Below are positions 25,904 to 35,386 of a DNA stretch of 64,000 nt, piece after piece. Each line of letters starts with the position of its first letter. The stretch's first letter is position 1. Source of the DNA: Pseudophaeobacter sp. EL27. Lineage in GTDB: Bacteria > Pseudomonadota > Alphaproteobacteria > Rhodobacterales > Rhodobacteraceae. The notes below the pieces were generated by a model. It worked only from the letters and a program-made list of their open reading frames with translations, searched no databases and was not told where the DNA came from. The DNA lies in the NCBI RefSeq assembly GCF_900313025.1, contig NZ_OMPQ01000011.1, forward strand, positions 372,001 to 436,000, in the 5' to 3' direction. The translations under genes and the position numbers were made by a program.

Positions 25904-27071
25904 CTTGGTCCTCGCGCAGGTCCAGAATGTCCTGAACTCTGTCTATCAGTTGATCGGTCATTTCCGCGCCTTCGGTGACAGCTGTCCAGCCGGCCAATGC
26001 CCGCTTTGCCGCCATGTCCGGCGCCGACAGATGGATCACCATCTCGGCCAGCTCCTGCGCGGAATTCACCTGTTTTGTTGCCTTGAGCGCGGCGAGTTGA
26101 CTATAGATTGCCCGGTGATGGCCACTACCCGGTCCGTGCAGCACAACAGATCCCAGCGCCAGCGCGTCCAGCGGGTTTTGTCCCGGCATATCCTGCATCA
26201 GGCTCGAGGCCAGCAGGGTAATGGGGGCCAACCGGTACCACAGCCCAAGGTTGGCGCTGTCGGTGATCAGAATCTGGGTGTAGTCACTCAGCTCGTCCCC
26301 GGCGTCCCAATCGGCGCATTGCAAGCCGCTGGCCTGCACCAGATTACGGGCGCGGGCACGGCATTCGGGATTGTCCAGCGCGATAACCAGGAGCATCCGG
26401 TGCAATAGTCTGAGCGCGGTGCGATGGGCCTCCAGCAGGGTGGGCAGTTCTTCCAGCTGAGCCCGAGCCGCCAGCCAGGCGGGGCGACTGCCGAGGCTTT
26501 GCTGCAGGTCGGCAAGATCATCGTGATTGCAGCCGGGGGGCACAGTGGAAAGCCGCAGGCGGCTGGTTAGCAGCACATGTTCAGCAGAGAACGGTCCGCG
26601 CAGGAGCTGGCTGCGGACGAGTTTTGACGGGGTGTAAATTGCATCAAAGCCACTAAAGATCCGATGGCGTTGGTCCGGCAGCCAGCGCAGTTTGCGGGTT
26701 GGCATTTCGCTGTCCAGGATATCCACCAGCAAAGCAGAGACCCCCTGTTCCCGCATCTGGCGCAACATCCCCCGGCGCAGCTGCCCGCCGGCCCAGAGGC
26801 ACAGATCCGGCCGCCACTGGTTGAGAAAGGCCCTGGACTCGCTGGTTTGATCGCCGGGCAGGGGGCCCAGAATGTAATCGCAGCCATCGACCTCAGGAAC
26901 CTCGCCCATGTCGGTCTCCCAGGTGGCCAGCACCACCAGATCTGGCCGCATCGCCTTGAGCCGATGACCAATGTCACAAAGCGCCATGAAGCGCTCGATA
27001 CTGGTGGCATGCACCCAGAGCACTTCGCCCGCAGGACGGGCCGGGGAAGAGAGTGTATGTGGCTCAGCCAT
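25890..27071 (-). CDS. Kdo-transferase (WaaA)-like glycosyltransferase
   Basis: The 393-residue protein has the GT-B layout of Kdo transferases. The C-terminal donor half retains the order [34 protein letters not shown] seen in WaaA (GGHNPLEAAA in E. coli). The N-terminal half is unusual. The membrane anchor is missing, and the segment equivalent to HSVSVGET reads HATSIERF, so an ungapped alignment puts Arg where the catalytic Glu should be. ATG 27071 was preferred to an upstream TTG. Position next to lpxK supports a lipopolysaccharide role, but it may not be the main Kdo transferase. Confidence 0.7.
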   Translation of the reverse strand: MAEPHTLSSPARPAGEVLWVHATSIERFMALCDIGHRLKAMRPDLVVLATWETDMGEVPEVDGCDYILGPLPGDQTSESRAFLNQWRPDLCLWAGGQLRRGMLRQMREQGVSALLVDILDSEMPTRKLRWLPDQRHRIFSGFDAIYTPSKLVRSQLLRGPFSAEHVLLTSRLRLSTVPPGCNHDDLADLQQSLGSRPAWLAARAQLEELPTLLEAHRTALRLLHRMLLVIALDNPECRARARNLVQASGLQCADWDAGDELSDYTQILITDSANLGLWYRLAPITLLASSLMQDMPGQNPLDALALGSVVLHGPGSGHHRAIYSQLAALKATKQVNSAQELAEMVIHLSAPDMAAKRALAGWTAVTEGAEMTDQLIDRVQDILDLREDQDATS

Positions 27072-27084
27072 AGTTGCCGGTCCA

Positions 27085-27888
27085 CTACCCTGCAATGCCC
27101 GGACCTATTGGGTCCAGGGCCTGAAACAGCTCCAGGTGGGTTTGGGGCGTTGCCGCCACAACCCCATCCAACAGCGGCACCCGGTTGTTGAACAGCAAGG
27201 GTTTGTTGAGCCGATCACTGATCAGCCCGCCGGCCTCGCGCAGCAGCAGATCACCAGCGGCAATATCCCATTCCCAGCTGCGCCGCAGCGTCAGCATGGC
27301 GCTATATCCGCCATCCGCGACACGGGCCAGCCGATAGGCCAGCGAGGGGCGATAACTGCGGTGAAAGACAGGTGGCGTGCCACCCAGCCAGTGCTGTGTA
27401 TCCAGGTTGGGCTTGGCCGTCAGTATCTTTGCGGCGCTCAGTGCCCCGGGGGATGTCACCGAAATCGGGGTCCCGTTACAAAAGGCGCCGCCTCCTTTGG
27501 AGGCCGAATAGAGCAAGTCGCGTTGTGGCAGGTAGATCACTGCAGCGGTGACCACGCCTCGTTCCGCCACGGCCAGCGAATGCGCCCAGGTGGCTGACCC
27601 TTCGGCAAAGCTGCGGGTGCCATCAATAGGGTCAATGATAAACACCCGGTCTTTGCCGAGCCGGGCCTCATTGTCTTCGCTTTCTTCCGACAGCCAGCCA
27701 TAATCTGGCCGCGCCCTTGGCAGCATGGCCTCCAGCATGGCATTGACCGCCAGATCGGCCTCGGTCACCGGGCCCTGGCCATCGGGCTTGTCCCAGCGCT
27801 GCGCGGTGGGGCCAGAGTATTTAAGTGCGATATCGCCTGCCGCCTTGGCCGCCTGGATCAGGAGAGTGAGGTCTTCAGCTGCCGGCAA
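27085..27888 (-). CDS. cysQ: 3'(2'),5'-bisphosphate nucleotidase / inositol monophosphatase family (CysQ-like)
   Basis: The family removes the 3' phosphate from PAP or a phosphate from inositol monophosphate, using Mg2+. The 267 residues carry the metal-binding motifs WLSEES, DPIDGTRSF and WEWDIAAGDLLLREAGG in the expected order. The start must be TTG at 27888. A stop lies two codons upstream, the next Met is well inside the fold, and AAGGA sits 7 bases before the TTG. It overlaps pmbA by 14 bp. CysQ is the more likely identity because of its companions, but inositol phosphatase activity cannot be excluded. Confidence 0.85.
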   Translation of the reverse strand: MPAAEDLTLLIQAAKAAGDIALKYSGPTAQRWDKPDGQGPVTEADLAVNAMLEAMLPRARPDYGWLSEESEDNEARLGKDRVFIIDPIDGTRSFAEGSATWAHSLAVAERGVVTAAVIYLPQRDLLYSASKGGGAFCNGTPISVTSPGALSAAKILTAKPNLDTQHWLGGTPPVFHRSYRPSLAYRLARVADGGYSAMLTLRRSWEWDIAAGDLLLREAGGLISDRLNKPLLFNNRVPLLDGVVAATPQTHLELFQALDPIGPGIAG

Positions 27889-29221
27889 GGGTCATTCCTT
27901 CGACCAGAAGCGAGGGTACAACTCGTGACAGGTAGCTGCGGGCGTCATTGGCCGGGACCAGGTTTTTCAACATGTCGCGCAGATTGCCCGCAATGGTGCA
28001 TTCATTCACCGGATAGGCGATCTCACCGTTTTCCACCCAATAGCCCGAGGCCCCGCGGGAATAATCCCCGGTATTGGGGTTGATGGTCGAGCCGATAAGG
28101 GAGGTGACCAACAGGCCGGTGCCCATATTTGCGATCAGCTCTTCGCGGCTATGGCTGCCAGGGGTCAGGGCAATGTTCCAGTTCGAGGGCATGGGGACCG
28201 ATCCCACGCCACGTACTGCATTACCGGTGCTTTGCAGTCCCAGTTTGCGGGCCGAGGCCAGATCCAGGGTCCAACCTGTGAGGGTGCCGTTTTCAATAAT
28301 GGCGCGCCGCTGGGTGGGCAGGCCTTCCCCGTCAAAAGGGCGGGAGCCGGATATGCGGGCGCGGTGCGGGTCTTCGATGACCGACAGGGCCTCGGGCAGG
28401 ATCTGCTCCCCCACCATGCCCTGCAACCAGGACGACCCACGGGCGATGGCTGCGCCATTGGAAGCCGACAACAGGTGACCGATCAGCGAAGAAGAGATCC
28501 GCTCGTCAAACAAGACCGGGTAGCTGCCGGTTTGTGGGCGGCGGGCATTGAGCCGCGCCACGGCGCGTTCGCCTGCGATGCGGCCAATTTCCGCGGCGCT
28601 GCGCAGATCGCTTTGAAAGGTGCGGGAATCGCCATCATAGTCGCGTTCCATCCCGGCGCCGGTTCCGGCAATGCCGGTACAAGACAGCGAACGGCCGGTG
28701 CGCTGGTAGCCACCGGCAAAACCGTTGGAGGTGGCCAGATAGACCGAATGATGACCATAGCTGGCCCCGGCAGCCTGCACCTGGCTGATCCCATCAATGG
28801 CGGCACAGGCGGCCTCGGCGGCAAGCGCGTCTTGTTGCAGGGCCTCTGGTGCGGGTTCGGCACTTGGGTCACACAGCTGCAGCGCCTCGATTTCCCAGTT
28901 CTGCGCCAGCTGATCGGCGCTGGCCAGGCCAGCATAGGGATCTTCGGGGGCCTCGCGGGCCATGGCCACAGCGCGCTCCGCCATGGCCAACAGGGTTTCG
29001 GGGCGACTGTCCGAAGAAGAGACCTGCGCCTGACGCTGGCCAATAAAGACCCGCAGCCCCAGATCGGTGCCTTCGGAACGTTCGGCATGTTCCAGTTTGC
29101 CTTCGCGCACCTCGATGCTGAGAGAGCTGCCTTCGGTGGCCATGGCATCTACGGCATCGGCACCGGCGGATTTGGCGGCGTCAATCAGGGCGTGGCAAAG
29201 CGCTTGCGGGGACTGGGTCAT
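27875..29221 (-). CDS. pmbA: TldD/PmbA family metalloprotease subunit (PmbA/TldE)
   Basis: PmbA is the non-metal subunit that with TldD forms a protease complex which processes unfolded peptides and some microcins. The 448 residues match the family across their length: an N-terminal domain with the REGKLEHAERSEGTDLGLRV-type segment, then the conserved C-terminal barrel with LTPGSHSREELIANMGTG and GDYSRGASGYWVENG. No HExxxH zinc motif is present, as expected for PmbA rather than TldD. ATG 29221 was chosen; a GTG two codons earlier is possible. It heads the run that continues into cysQ. Confidence 0.92.
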   Translation of the reverse strand: MTQSPQALCHALIDAAKSAGADAVDAMATEGSSLSIEVREGKLEHAERSEGTDLGLRVFIGQRQAQVSSSDSRPETLLAMAERAVAMAREAPEDPYAGLASADQLAQNWEIEALQLCDPSAEPAPEALQQDALAAEAACAAIDGISQVQAAGASYGHHSVYLATSNGFAGGYQRTGRSLSCTGIAGTGAGMERDYDGDSRTFQSDLRSAAEIGRIAGERAVARLNARRPQTGSYPVLFDERISSSLIGHLLSASNGAAIARGSSWLQGMVGEQILPEALSVIEDPHRARISGSRPFDGEGLPTQRRAIIENGTLTGWTLDLASARKLGLQSTGNAVRGVGSVPMPSNWNIALTPGSHSREELIANMGTGLLVTSLIGSTINPNTGDYSRGASGYWVENGEIAYPVNECTIAGNLRDMLKNLVPANDARSYLSRVVPSLLVEGMTLAGS

Positions 29222-29290
29222 GGGCACCTACTGAATTTGGATTGCAACAAGAGCTAGCCAGACCCGCGCGCTGCCGCAAGGGTGTGGCAC

Positions 29291-29315
29291 AAAAAAGGGC
29301 CGCGCATGGCGGCCC
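29291..29315 (-). terminator. Intrinsic terminator of the DUF2125 gene
   Basis: On the minus strand GGGCCGC and GCGGCCC pair around CATGC and are followed by six T residues. It lies 28 bp after the stop of the gene starting at 30863. Confidence 0.92.
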
Positions 29316-29342
29316 TGATTGCGTATTTTTGAGAGGCAGCGC

Positions 29343-30863
29343 CTATTTGATGCGCTGGCCATTGGCGTGGATCTGGCCATCTTCGGTGACCTTGATTTCC
29401 GAGGTCAGGGTGTCCTCGCCCTCACCGGGGACACCAAACATGCCCATCATCATCCGCGCGCCCATGGCGTCGCTGTCGCTGACCAGGCCCATCTTGATCA
29501 GATTGTCGATCAGACCATTGGCGCCAACCAGTTCGATATTGGCGGTGCCATCGGGGGCGGGCATGCCGTCAAAGGTCACCAGGTCTTCGTTGTTGAAGGT
29601 GAAATCGCCGGTTCCGGTCAGCTTGGCCCCTGCGGCGGTGACCAGCAGTTGCTTGATGCTGAGAGCATTGAACTCACCAGGTTTCTGCGTGCCGCGTTCC
29701 ATGGCTTTCATGGCTTCCGGGTCAAACATATCAAACAGCAGTTTGCCCTTGCCGGCGAGGTCCAGAACGATCGTTGCTGGGTCATGTGGCAGGGCACCGG
29801 TGGGATCCACCATCCCCCAGAGCATCTCAGGAACGGCAAAATCACGCAGGGTGATGCCAAGACCAAAGTCCTGCTCTTCGTCGGACTGGCTGACAGGCAT
29901 CATCAGCTTAAAGCCGGTTTCCGCCATCGAGAGTGCCAGTGGGAAAGGAATTTCCGACCCGGACACATTGACCGAGATATCCTGTTGGCCGACATCATAG
30001 GACAACCCGTCCTTGCTCATGGTGACGCCAAAGTTGCCACCAGCGGAGGAGCTTTGCATGTCAAAACTGTCAGAGCCAGTCACAGAGATGGCGCTGTTGC
30101 CAGCGGTGTAGTTGACCATGGCATCCACGCTCATGCCGGCTTTGATCAAATCCGAAATCTGCGGGGCATCCAGACCGGCCGGAATGCTGCTCACACCGGT
30201 GGCAGTGATGTTCTGAATGCTGCCTTTGATGGTGCCGGCATCCGACGAATCAGGGTCCTGAAAGGCGATGTCATAGCTGACTTCTGCCATCGAGGACTTC
30301 TGCGTGTAGTTGCGCTGATCGGCAATCTGCATGACCGTATTGGCGGTGAAATCGCTGATCATCACCGAAGCCTTCAGTGCCCCCTCCGGCATTTCCTCAC
30401 CGTCGCCCATGACCTTGCCCAGTGTCAGGCTGGCCTGGCCAGTGGCGTAGTCATAGGTCATGGCAGAGGTATCACCAGAGACAACCATTGGGCTGCCATC
30501 ATGGGAATAGAGGATCTCTGCCGAGAACTTCTCACCGTCGCCTTCGCCGGCAAAGGTCATCGGGAAATCCTTGGGCAGCATCACGTTGACGGTACCATCG
30601 CCATTCTCGATGAACTGGATTTCGGGCATGGTCAGCCCGCCGGTGCCATCCTGATCTGGCAGGGGCATTGTCATCGAAATATCGCTGACGGTGAGCACAT
30701 TGCCGGATTGGCTTTCGGTGCCGGTCACGGTGTAACCAGTGCCGGTCATATAGGCTTTCCAGTCCGACCAGACATCCTGAGCGCTGACGTCAGCAAATGC
30801 GCCTTGGGCGGAGATAATAAGTACCGCAGCAGCGCCCGTGCCGCGCGCGAGGGAAACTGTCAT
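29343..30863 (-). CDS. DUF2125 family secreted protein
   Basis: The 506-residue protein has a signal peptide (MTVSLARGTGAAAVLIISAQ, cleavage near AFA/DVS) and a long beta-rich, acidic mature part without cysteines. The overall pattern, with repeated sheets and the C-terminal LVTFDGMPAPDGTANIEL segment, matches the DUF2125 proteins common in alphaproteobacteria. Their function is unknown, with a periplasmic or envelope location inferred. ATG 30863 is preceded by AAAGG; the ATG at 30881 would place that site inside the gene. It is divergent from the SDR gene and has its own terminator. Confidence 0.8.
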   Translation of the reverse strand: MTVSLARGTGAAAVLIISAQGAFADVSAQDVWSDWKAYMTGTGYTVTGTESQSGNVLTVSDISMTMPLPDQDGTGGLTMPEIQFIENGDGTVNVMLPKDFPMTFAGEGDGEKFSAEILYSHDGSPMVVSGDTSAMTYDYATGQASLTLGKVMGDGEEMPEGALKASVMISDFTANTVMQIADQRNYTQKSSMAEVSYDIAFQDPDSSDAGTIKGSIQNITATGVSSIPAGLDAPQISDLIKAGMSVDAMVNYTAGNSAISVTGSDSFDMQSSSAGGNFGVTMSKDGLSYDVGQQDISVNVSGSEIPFPLALSMAETGFKLMMPVSQSDEEQDFGLGITLRDFAVPEMLWGMVDPTGALPHDPATIVLDLAGKGKLLFDMFDPEAMKAMERGTQKPGEFNALSIKQLLVTAAGAKLTGTGDFTFNNEDLVTFDGMPAPDGTANIELVGANGLIDNLIKMGLVSDSDAMGARMMMGMFGVPGEGEDTLTSEIKVTEDGQIHANGQRIK

Positions 30864-31005
30864 AGGATAACCTTTCTGCATATGGTCAAATACAATGGCT
30901 TATATGGTCAACCGCAAAGGGTGTAGCGTCAAGGGGCCAAGCACTGGACCGTTCCCCCTAAGCAGTTTAACACATTTGGAATTAGAGGATTTGGAGATTT
31001 AGCTG

Positions 31006-31755
31006 ATGGATATCAAGGGCAAAACAGTTGTCATTACCGGTGCCAGCCGTGGCATCGGCGCGGATGCGGCACGGGTTTTTGCCGCCGCAGGTGCCAATCT
31101 GGCCTTGCTGGCAAGGAGCTCTGACAGTCTGGCGGCCCTCTGCGAAGAGCTCGGCGGAAACACGCTGGCCTTTGCCTGTGATGTCTCGGAACCCGCAGCG
31201 GTGGCCGCTGCCCTGCAACAAACGCAGCTGGCTTTTGGCAGTCTGGATGTTCTGATCAACAATGCCGGGGTCATTGACCCGATTGCCCGGATCGAAGACG
31301 CCGATGCGGCCTCCTGGGGTCAGCTGATGGATATCAACATCAAGGGGGTGTTCAACGGCATCCACGCGGCCCTGCCTCTGATGAAATCTGGCGCAGGCGG
31401 CACGATCATCAATATCGGATCCGGCGCGGCCTATAATGCGCTCGAAGGCTGGAGCGCCTATTGCACGTCAAAGGCGGCTGTCTTGATGCTGACCAAGGCG
31501 CTGCATCTGGAAGAGGCGGACAATGGCATTCGTGTTCTCAGCCTGTCGCCGGGCACCGTGGCCACCGAAATGCAACGCAAGATCAAGTCCAGCGGCATCA
31601 ATCCGGTCAGTCAGATTGATTGGAAGGACCATGTGCCCGCAGAATGGCCAGCCAAAACCCTGTTGTGGATGTGCAGCCCGGATGCCGATGAATTCCTGGG
31701 CGACGAGGTCTCTCTGCGTCTTGACCTGATCCGCCGCCGGGTGGGCCTGGTATGA
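31006..31755 (+). CDS. SDR family oxidoreductase
   Basis: This is a 249-residue classical short-chain dehydrogenase. TGASRGIG at 11-18 binds the dinucleotide, CDV at 58-60 contacts adenine, NNAG lies at 85-88, and the catalytic set is S139, Y152 and K156 (YCTSK). The C-terminal region is less typical, with a tryptophan-containing DWKDHVPAEW stretch. It overlaps the crotonase-like gene by 4 bp, suggesting a shared acyl-CoA or degradation pathway. The substrate cannot be told from sequence. It has a promoter region shared with the divergent DUF2125 gene. Confidence 0.9.
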   Translation: MDIKGKTVVITGASRGIGADAARVFAAAGANLALLARSSDSLAALCEELGGNTLAFACDVSEPAAVAAALQQTQLAFGSLDVLINNAGVIDPIARIEDADAASWGQLMDINIKGVFNGIHAALPLMKSGAGGTIINIGSGAAYNALEGWSAYCTSKAAVLMLTKALHLEEADNGIRVLSLSPGTVATEMQRKIKSSGINPVSQIDWKDHVPAEWPAKTLLWMCSPDADEFLGDEVSLRLDLIRRRVGLV

Positions 31756-32366
31756 TCACGCTCGATATTGCTGACACAGGCCTTTGGACCGTCACCATCA
31801 ATCGGCCCGAAAAGGCGAACTCGCTCACTGCGGATATGCTGGAAGAGCTGGTCGAGATCGCAACCCGTGCGCAAGAGGCGCGGGGGCTGATCCTCACGGG
31901 TACAGGCAAGGTGTTTAGTGCCGGTGCTGATCTGGATGAAGCCCGCGCGGGTCTGGCGACCTCCACCGTTTGGGAGCGGTTGTCGACAGCCCTGGCAGCG
32001 GTACCCTGTCTCAAGATTGCGGCACTGAACGGCACATTGGCGGGGGGCGCAAATGGTATGGCACTGGCCTGCGATATCCGCCTGGCGGTGCCGGGGGCCA
32101 AGTTCTTTTACCCGGTGATGAAGCTCGGCTATCTGCCGCAGCCCTCGGATGCGGGGCGGATGCGGGCGCTGATCGGCCCTGCGCGCACCAAAATGATCCT
32201 GGCGGGCGGCCAAAAGATTGAAGCCGCAGAGGCCTGTGCCTGGGGATTGGTGGACCGATTGGTTGAACCGGAAGAGTTGCTGCCACAGGCGCAGGGACTG
32301 CTGGCAGATTCCCTGGCAGCCAAGCCTGAGATCGCCAAGGGCATCCTGGAGATGTGCCAAGGCTGA
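31752..32366 (+). CDS. Crotonase (enoyl-CoA hydratase/isomerase) family protein, atypical
   Basis: The 204-residue protein is short for the family (about 260). It keeps the CoA-binding and oxyanion features: NRPEKANSL, FSAGADLDE and LAGGANGMALACDIRLA. The segment that normally reads PEVKLGIIPG with a catalytic Glu is YPVMKLGYLPQPSD here, so the first catalytic Glu is Val and the glycine-rich turn is lost. It is therefore unlikely to be an ordinary hydratase; isomerase, hydrolase or decarboxylase-type activity is possible. It begins inside the SDR stop codon and is followed by a weak terminator. Confidence 0.8.
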   Translation: MITLDIADTGLWTVTINRPEKANSLTADMLEELVEIATRAQEARGLILTGTGKVFSAGADLDEARAGLATSTVWERLSTALAAVPCLKIAALNGTLAGGANGMALACDIRLAVPGAKFFYPVMKLGYLPQPSDAGRMRALIGPARTKMILAGGQKIEAAEACAWGLVDRLVEPEELLPQAQGLLADSLAAKPEIAKGILEMCQG

Positions 32367-32398
32367 GGCTCAGAGATTGAAGCCTCGTCTTTCGTCTT
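32365..32398 (+). terminator. Weak intrinsic terminator after the crotonase gene
   Basis: GAGGCT (32365-32370) pairs with AGCCTC (32381-32386) over a 10-base loop, then GTCTTTCGTCTT. The short stem and interrupted T run make it uncertain. Confidence 0.4.
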
Positions 32399-32457
32399 CA
32401 TCTGTCATAGATGCGCCGGTAAAGGCGAACCAGACAGCAGTCAGGAAAGAGAGACGG

Positions 32458-33654
32458 ATGGATCAGCAAAAGGTATGGGACGCGGTGGTGATTGGTGGCG
32501 GGCCTGCGGGGCTGATGGCCGCTGGTGAGCTGGCCGCTGCAGGCCATAGCGTGTTGCTGGTTGAGGCCAAGCCCTCATTGGGGCGCAAGTTCCTGATGGC
32601 GGGGAAATCCGGCCTGAACCTGACCAAGGATGAGCCTCTGGCGCAGTTGCTCACGCATTATGGTGATGCGTCAGACACCCTGACGCCAATGATCTCTGCC
32701 TTTGATGCCCCTGCCATTCAGAACTGGGCGCAGGGCCTGGGACAGGCGCTGTTCACCGGCTCTACCGGGCGGGTCTTTCCGGAGAAGATGAAGGCCTCGC
32801 CGCTGTTGCGCGCCTGGCTGGCCCAGCTACAAACCCTGGGTGTGACCCAGCGGACCCGCTGGCGCTGGACGGGCTGGCAGGGGGAAGATCTGCGTTTTGA
32901 CACCCCCGAAGGGGCGCAGCAGATCAAGACCCGCAGCACCGTGTTGGCGCTGGGCGGCGCAAGCTGGTCCCGGCTCGGCTCGGATGGGGCCTGGAGCGAT
33001 ATTCTAGGGGCGCCGGGTGTCTCGCTGGCGCCCTTCAAACCTGCAAATGCGGGTCTGATGGTTGCATGGTCCTCCCATATGCAGGTGCAGTTCGGCCAGC
33101 CGGTGAAGGGCGTGCAATGGCAGGCGGGGGAGGTTTCTTCCCGTGGGGAAGCGGTGATTTCGGCGCGAGGTCTGGAAGGTGGTGGCATTTACACCATCAG
33201 TGCGGCTGTCCGCGATGGGGCGGAACTGCATGTCGATCTGTTGCCGGACCTTACCGAGGCGGAGGTCACACACCGTCTGGCGCGCCCTCGTGGCAAGGCC
33301 AGCCTGGCCAATCACCTGCGCCGTGCTTTGAAGCTGGGGGCGGGGCGGACCGCCCTGTTGCAGGAGTTTGGCCGTCCGCTGCCGCAGGACCCACCCGCTT
33401 TGGCGGCACTGATCAAGGCGCTGCCGGTGACACATGCGGGCCTGCGCCCCATGGATGAGGCGATCTCAACCGCTGGCGGCATCAGCTGGGCAGAACTGAA
33501 CGCGGATCTGATGTTGGCAAAACGCCCCGGCACCTTCTGCGCCGGGGAAATGCTGGATTGGGAAGCCCCCACTGGCGGCTATCTCCTGACGGGGTGTTTC
33601 GCCACTGGGCGATGGGCCGGACAAGGGGCCGCGCGCTACCTCGCGACCCAGTGA
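32458..33654 (+). CDS. HI0933-like NAD(P)/FAD-dependent oxidoreductase
   Basis: The 398-residue flavoprotein starts with an FAD-binding Rossmann motif (VIGGGPAGLMAAGELA) and continues with KFLMAGKSGLNLTKDEP, which is characteristic of the HI0933/YhiN group. It ends with MDEAISTAGGISW and a second FAD contact, CAGEMLDWEAPTGGYLL. The physiological reaction of this group is mostly unknown. ATG 32458 begins exactly at the Rossmann fold and has AGGAAAGAGA upstream; longer frames upstream overlap the crotonase gene and are rejected. It is probably a single-gene unit. Confidence 0.88.
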   Translation: MDQQKVWDAVVIGGGPAGLMAAGELAAAGHSVLLVEAKPSLGRKFLMAGKSGLNLTKDEPLAQLLTHYGDASDTLTPMISAFDAPAIQNWAQGLGQALFTGSTGRVFPEKMKASPLLRAWLAQLQTLGVTQRTRWRWTGWQGEDLRFDTPEGAQQIKTRSTVLALGGASWSRLGSDGAWSDILGAPGVSLAPFKPANAGLMVAWSSHMQVQFGQPVKGVQWQAGEVSSRGEAVISARGLEGGGIYTISAAVRDGAELHVDLLPDLTEAEVTHRLARPRGKASLANHLRRALKLGAGRTALLQEFGRPLPQDPPALAALIKALPVTHAGLRPMDEAISTAGGISWAELNADLMLAKRPGTFCAGEMLDWEAPTGGYLLTGCFATGRWAGQGAARYLATQ

Positions 33655-33673
33655 TTGGCCCTGACCGACAGGT

Positions 33674-34267
33674 CTATTTCTTCATGAGCGCGGCCACGCG
33701 CTGATGCGCCGGACGGGAGCGCATTGCCTTGCCGTAGTCCAGCATGGCCTGATTTTCGACTGGGAATTTGGCGCCGTAAGCCCAGTTCAGGCAATGGGTC
33801 AGCACGATATCTGCGAGGGTGAATTCCTCTCCCATGACAAAGGGGCCTTTGATCTGGGTCTCGATTCTGTCGAGGTTGCGGTTGAATTCCCATTTCAGGC
33901 TGGGCTTCACTTCGGGAACCCGCTGGTCCTTTGGCAGGGCAAAGCTGTGTCGCGCCGCCGTCCACAAGATGGCATCCAGCTCATCCAGAAAGCGCTGGGT
34001 CATGGCGTCTTGCTGTGCCCGCGCCAGCGTGCCGGCCGGCGCTGTGAGGCCGCCGTGTTTATCCGCAAGATAGGTGATGATGGCAGTCGAATCAGTAAGC
34101 ACCGCCTCGCCTTCCATCAAGGCCGGCACCTTGCCCGAGGCATTCACCGCCAGGATATCCGGGCTTTGTGGTGGCGCCGGATTCAGCTCATAGGGCTGGC
34201 CCAGTTCTTCCAGAGCCCAAAGCACCCGGAAACTGCGCGACAGAGGTGTGCCGATGACTTTATACAT
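33674..34267 (-). CDS. Glutathione S-transferase family protein
   Basis: This is a 197-residue GST unlike the one at 1844. The N-terminal domain begins MYKVIGTPLSRSFRVLWALE, with a serine near residue 10-12 as probable glutathione-activating residue. The cis-Pro segment is ASGKVPAL and the binding loop TDSTAIITYL. The helical C-terminal domain includes FTLADIVLTHCLNW, containing the N-capping box. ATG 34267 is preceded by GGGAGTG. It faces the flavoprotein gene tail-to-tail with a 19-bp gap. The substrate is unknown. Confidence 0.88.
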   Translation of the reverse strand: MYKVIGTPLSRSFRVLWALEELGQPYELNPAPPQSPDILAVNASGKVPALMEGEAVLTDSTAIITYLADKHGGLTAPAGTLARAQQDAMTQRFLDELDAILWTAARHSFALPKDQRVPEVKPSLKWEFNRNLDRIETQIKGPFVMGEEFTLADIVLTHCLNWAYGAKFPVENQAMLDYGKAMRSRPAHQRVAALMKK

Positions 34268-34357
34268 GATGATCACTCCCGTTTTTCCTTGTCGCCAAGA
34301 TGAAGCCTGGGCGCCATAGGTCAAGACCGGAAGAGAGATAGAACCGCAGCGTAGATC

Positions 34358-35386
34358 TTAGCGGGCACGGCCCAGCATCGACAGTCGGATCAAAGCGCGC
34401 TCCATCAGCGCCAGGGCAGGGGCGGTTTGCCCGGCCGAGCGCAGCTGCAGATCGGTATCTGTTAGAAGTGTCAGCGCCCGTTGCAAACGATCCGCCCCCC
34501 AGCTCTGCGCCTGACGCAGCACCCTGTCGCGGCGCTTGCCATAAAGTGGCGGACGCAATCTACCAATGCCCTGTGCCGGACCACCTGGATCGGCGGCAAC
34601 ATTGTACAGTGTGCGAAAATGCCGGGTGGCACCAATACAGAGCGTCACCGCATTGGTGCCCTGCGACTGTAACCTGCTGATCAAGGGACCAATTTCGGGC
34701 GTGCGCCCCTCGGCCACCACGTTGAGCACATCATCCAGAGCCGCCTCGGTGGATTGCGGTGCCACTGCCTGAATATCCTCAAGCGAGAGGGCAGCACTGT
34801 CGGCATGTTTATAGATCGACAGCTTTTCGATCATCCGGGAAAAGTCCCCGGGGCCGATGTCATTGGCAATATCCGTCAGCGCCGACATGCTGTCACTTGG
34901 TACATCGCGGATCTGCGCGGCGCCCAGAATGCGTTCGATCTCAGACCGCGAAGGCGGGTCGTCATAGATGCCGGTGGCATAGGCGTTGGAATGCCCCTCA
35001 AAGCCTTTGCGCAGTTTTGATGTGGCCTTGAGCTGCCCGGCGGTGACAATGATCTGCGCATCGCCCGGCTGCCATTCCTCAAGGGCGGCAAGAATTGCCG
35101 GGGCGGCGGTGTCATTTGCCTCTTCCACAAAGACAGCACGGGCACCGGGGAAAAACCCCACCGCCTTGACCGCGTCCAACAACTGGGCCGGATCCTTGCG
35201 CAGATCAGAGCCGGGCATCCGCGTGAGGCGCATTTCTTCATCCGCGCCGGGCCCCAGCAGGGCTGCCAGCATCTGCTGCCGCTTCAGCGCCACCCGCATG
35301 GCATCGGCGCCATAGATCAACAGCCCGGTCTTAGAGGCATCCGGGCGCTGGCAATAGGCATCAGTATCGCGTGGCGAAAGCTTCAT
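34358..35386 (-). CDS. holA: DNA polymerase III subunit delta
   Basis: HolA is the wrench of the clamp loader that opens the beta ring. The 342 residues match the family: an N-terminal AAA-like domain with LLIYGADAMRV in place of a working P-loop, the AVFVEEAND strand, a middle helical domain, and the C-terminal collar with the RPPLYGKRRD and LQLRSAG segments. It overlaps lptE by 4 bp and is the last gene of leuS-lptE-holA. That order is widely conserved and supports the assignment. Confidence 0.92.
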   Translation of the reverse strand: MKLSPRDTDAYCQRPDASKTGLLIYGADAMRVALKRQQMLAALLGPGADEEMRLTRMPGSDLRKDPAQLLDAVKAVGFFPGARAVFVEEANDTAAPAILAALEEWQPGDAQIIVTAGQLKATSKLRKGFEGHSNAYATGIYDDPPSRSEIERILGAAQIRDVPSDSMSALTDIANDIGPGDFSRMIEKLSIYKHADSAALSLEDIQAVAPQSTEAALDDVLNVVAEGRTPEIGPLISRLQSQGTNAVTLCIGATRHFRTLYNVAADPGGPAQGIGRLRPPLYGKRRDRVLRQAQSWGADRLQRALTLLTDTDLQLRSAGQTAPALALMERALIRLSMLGRAR

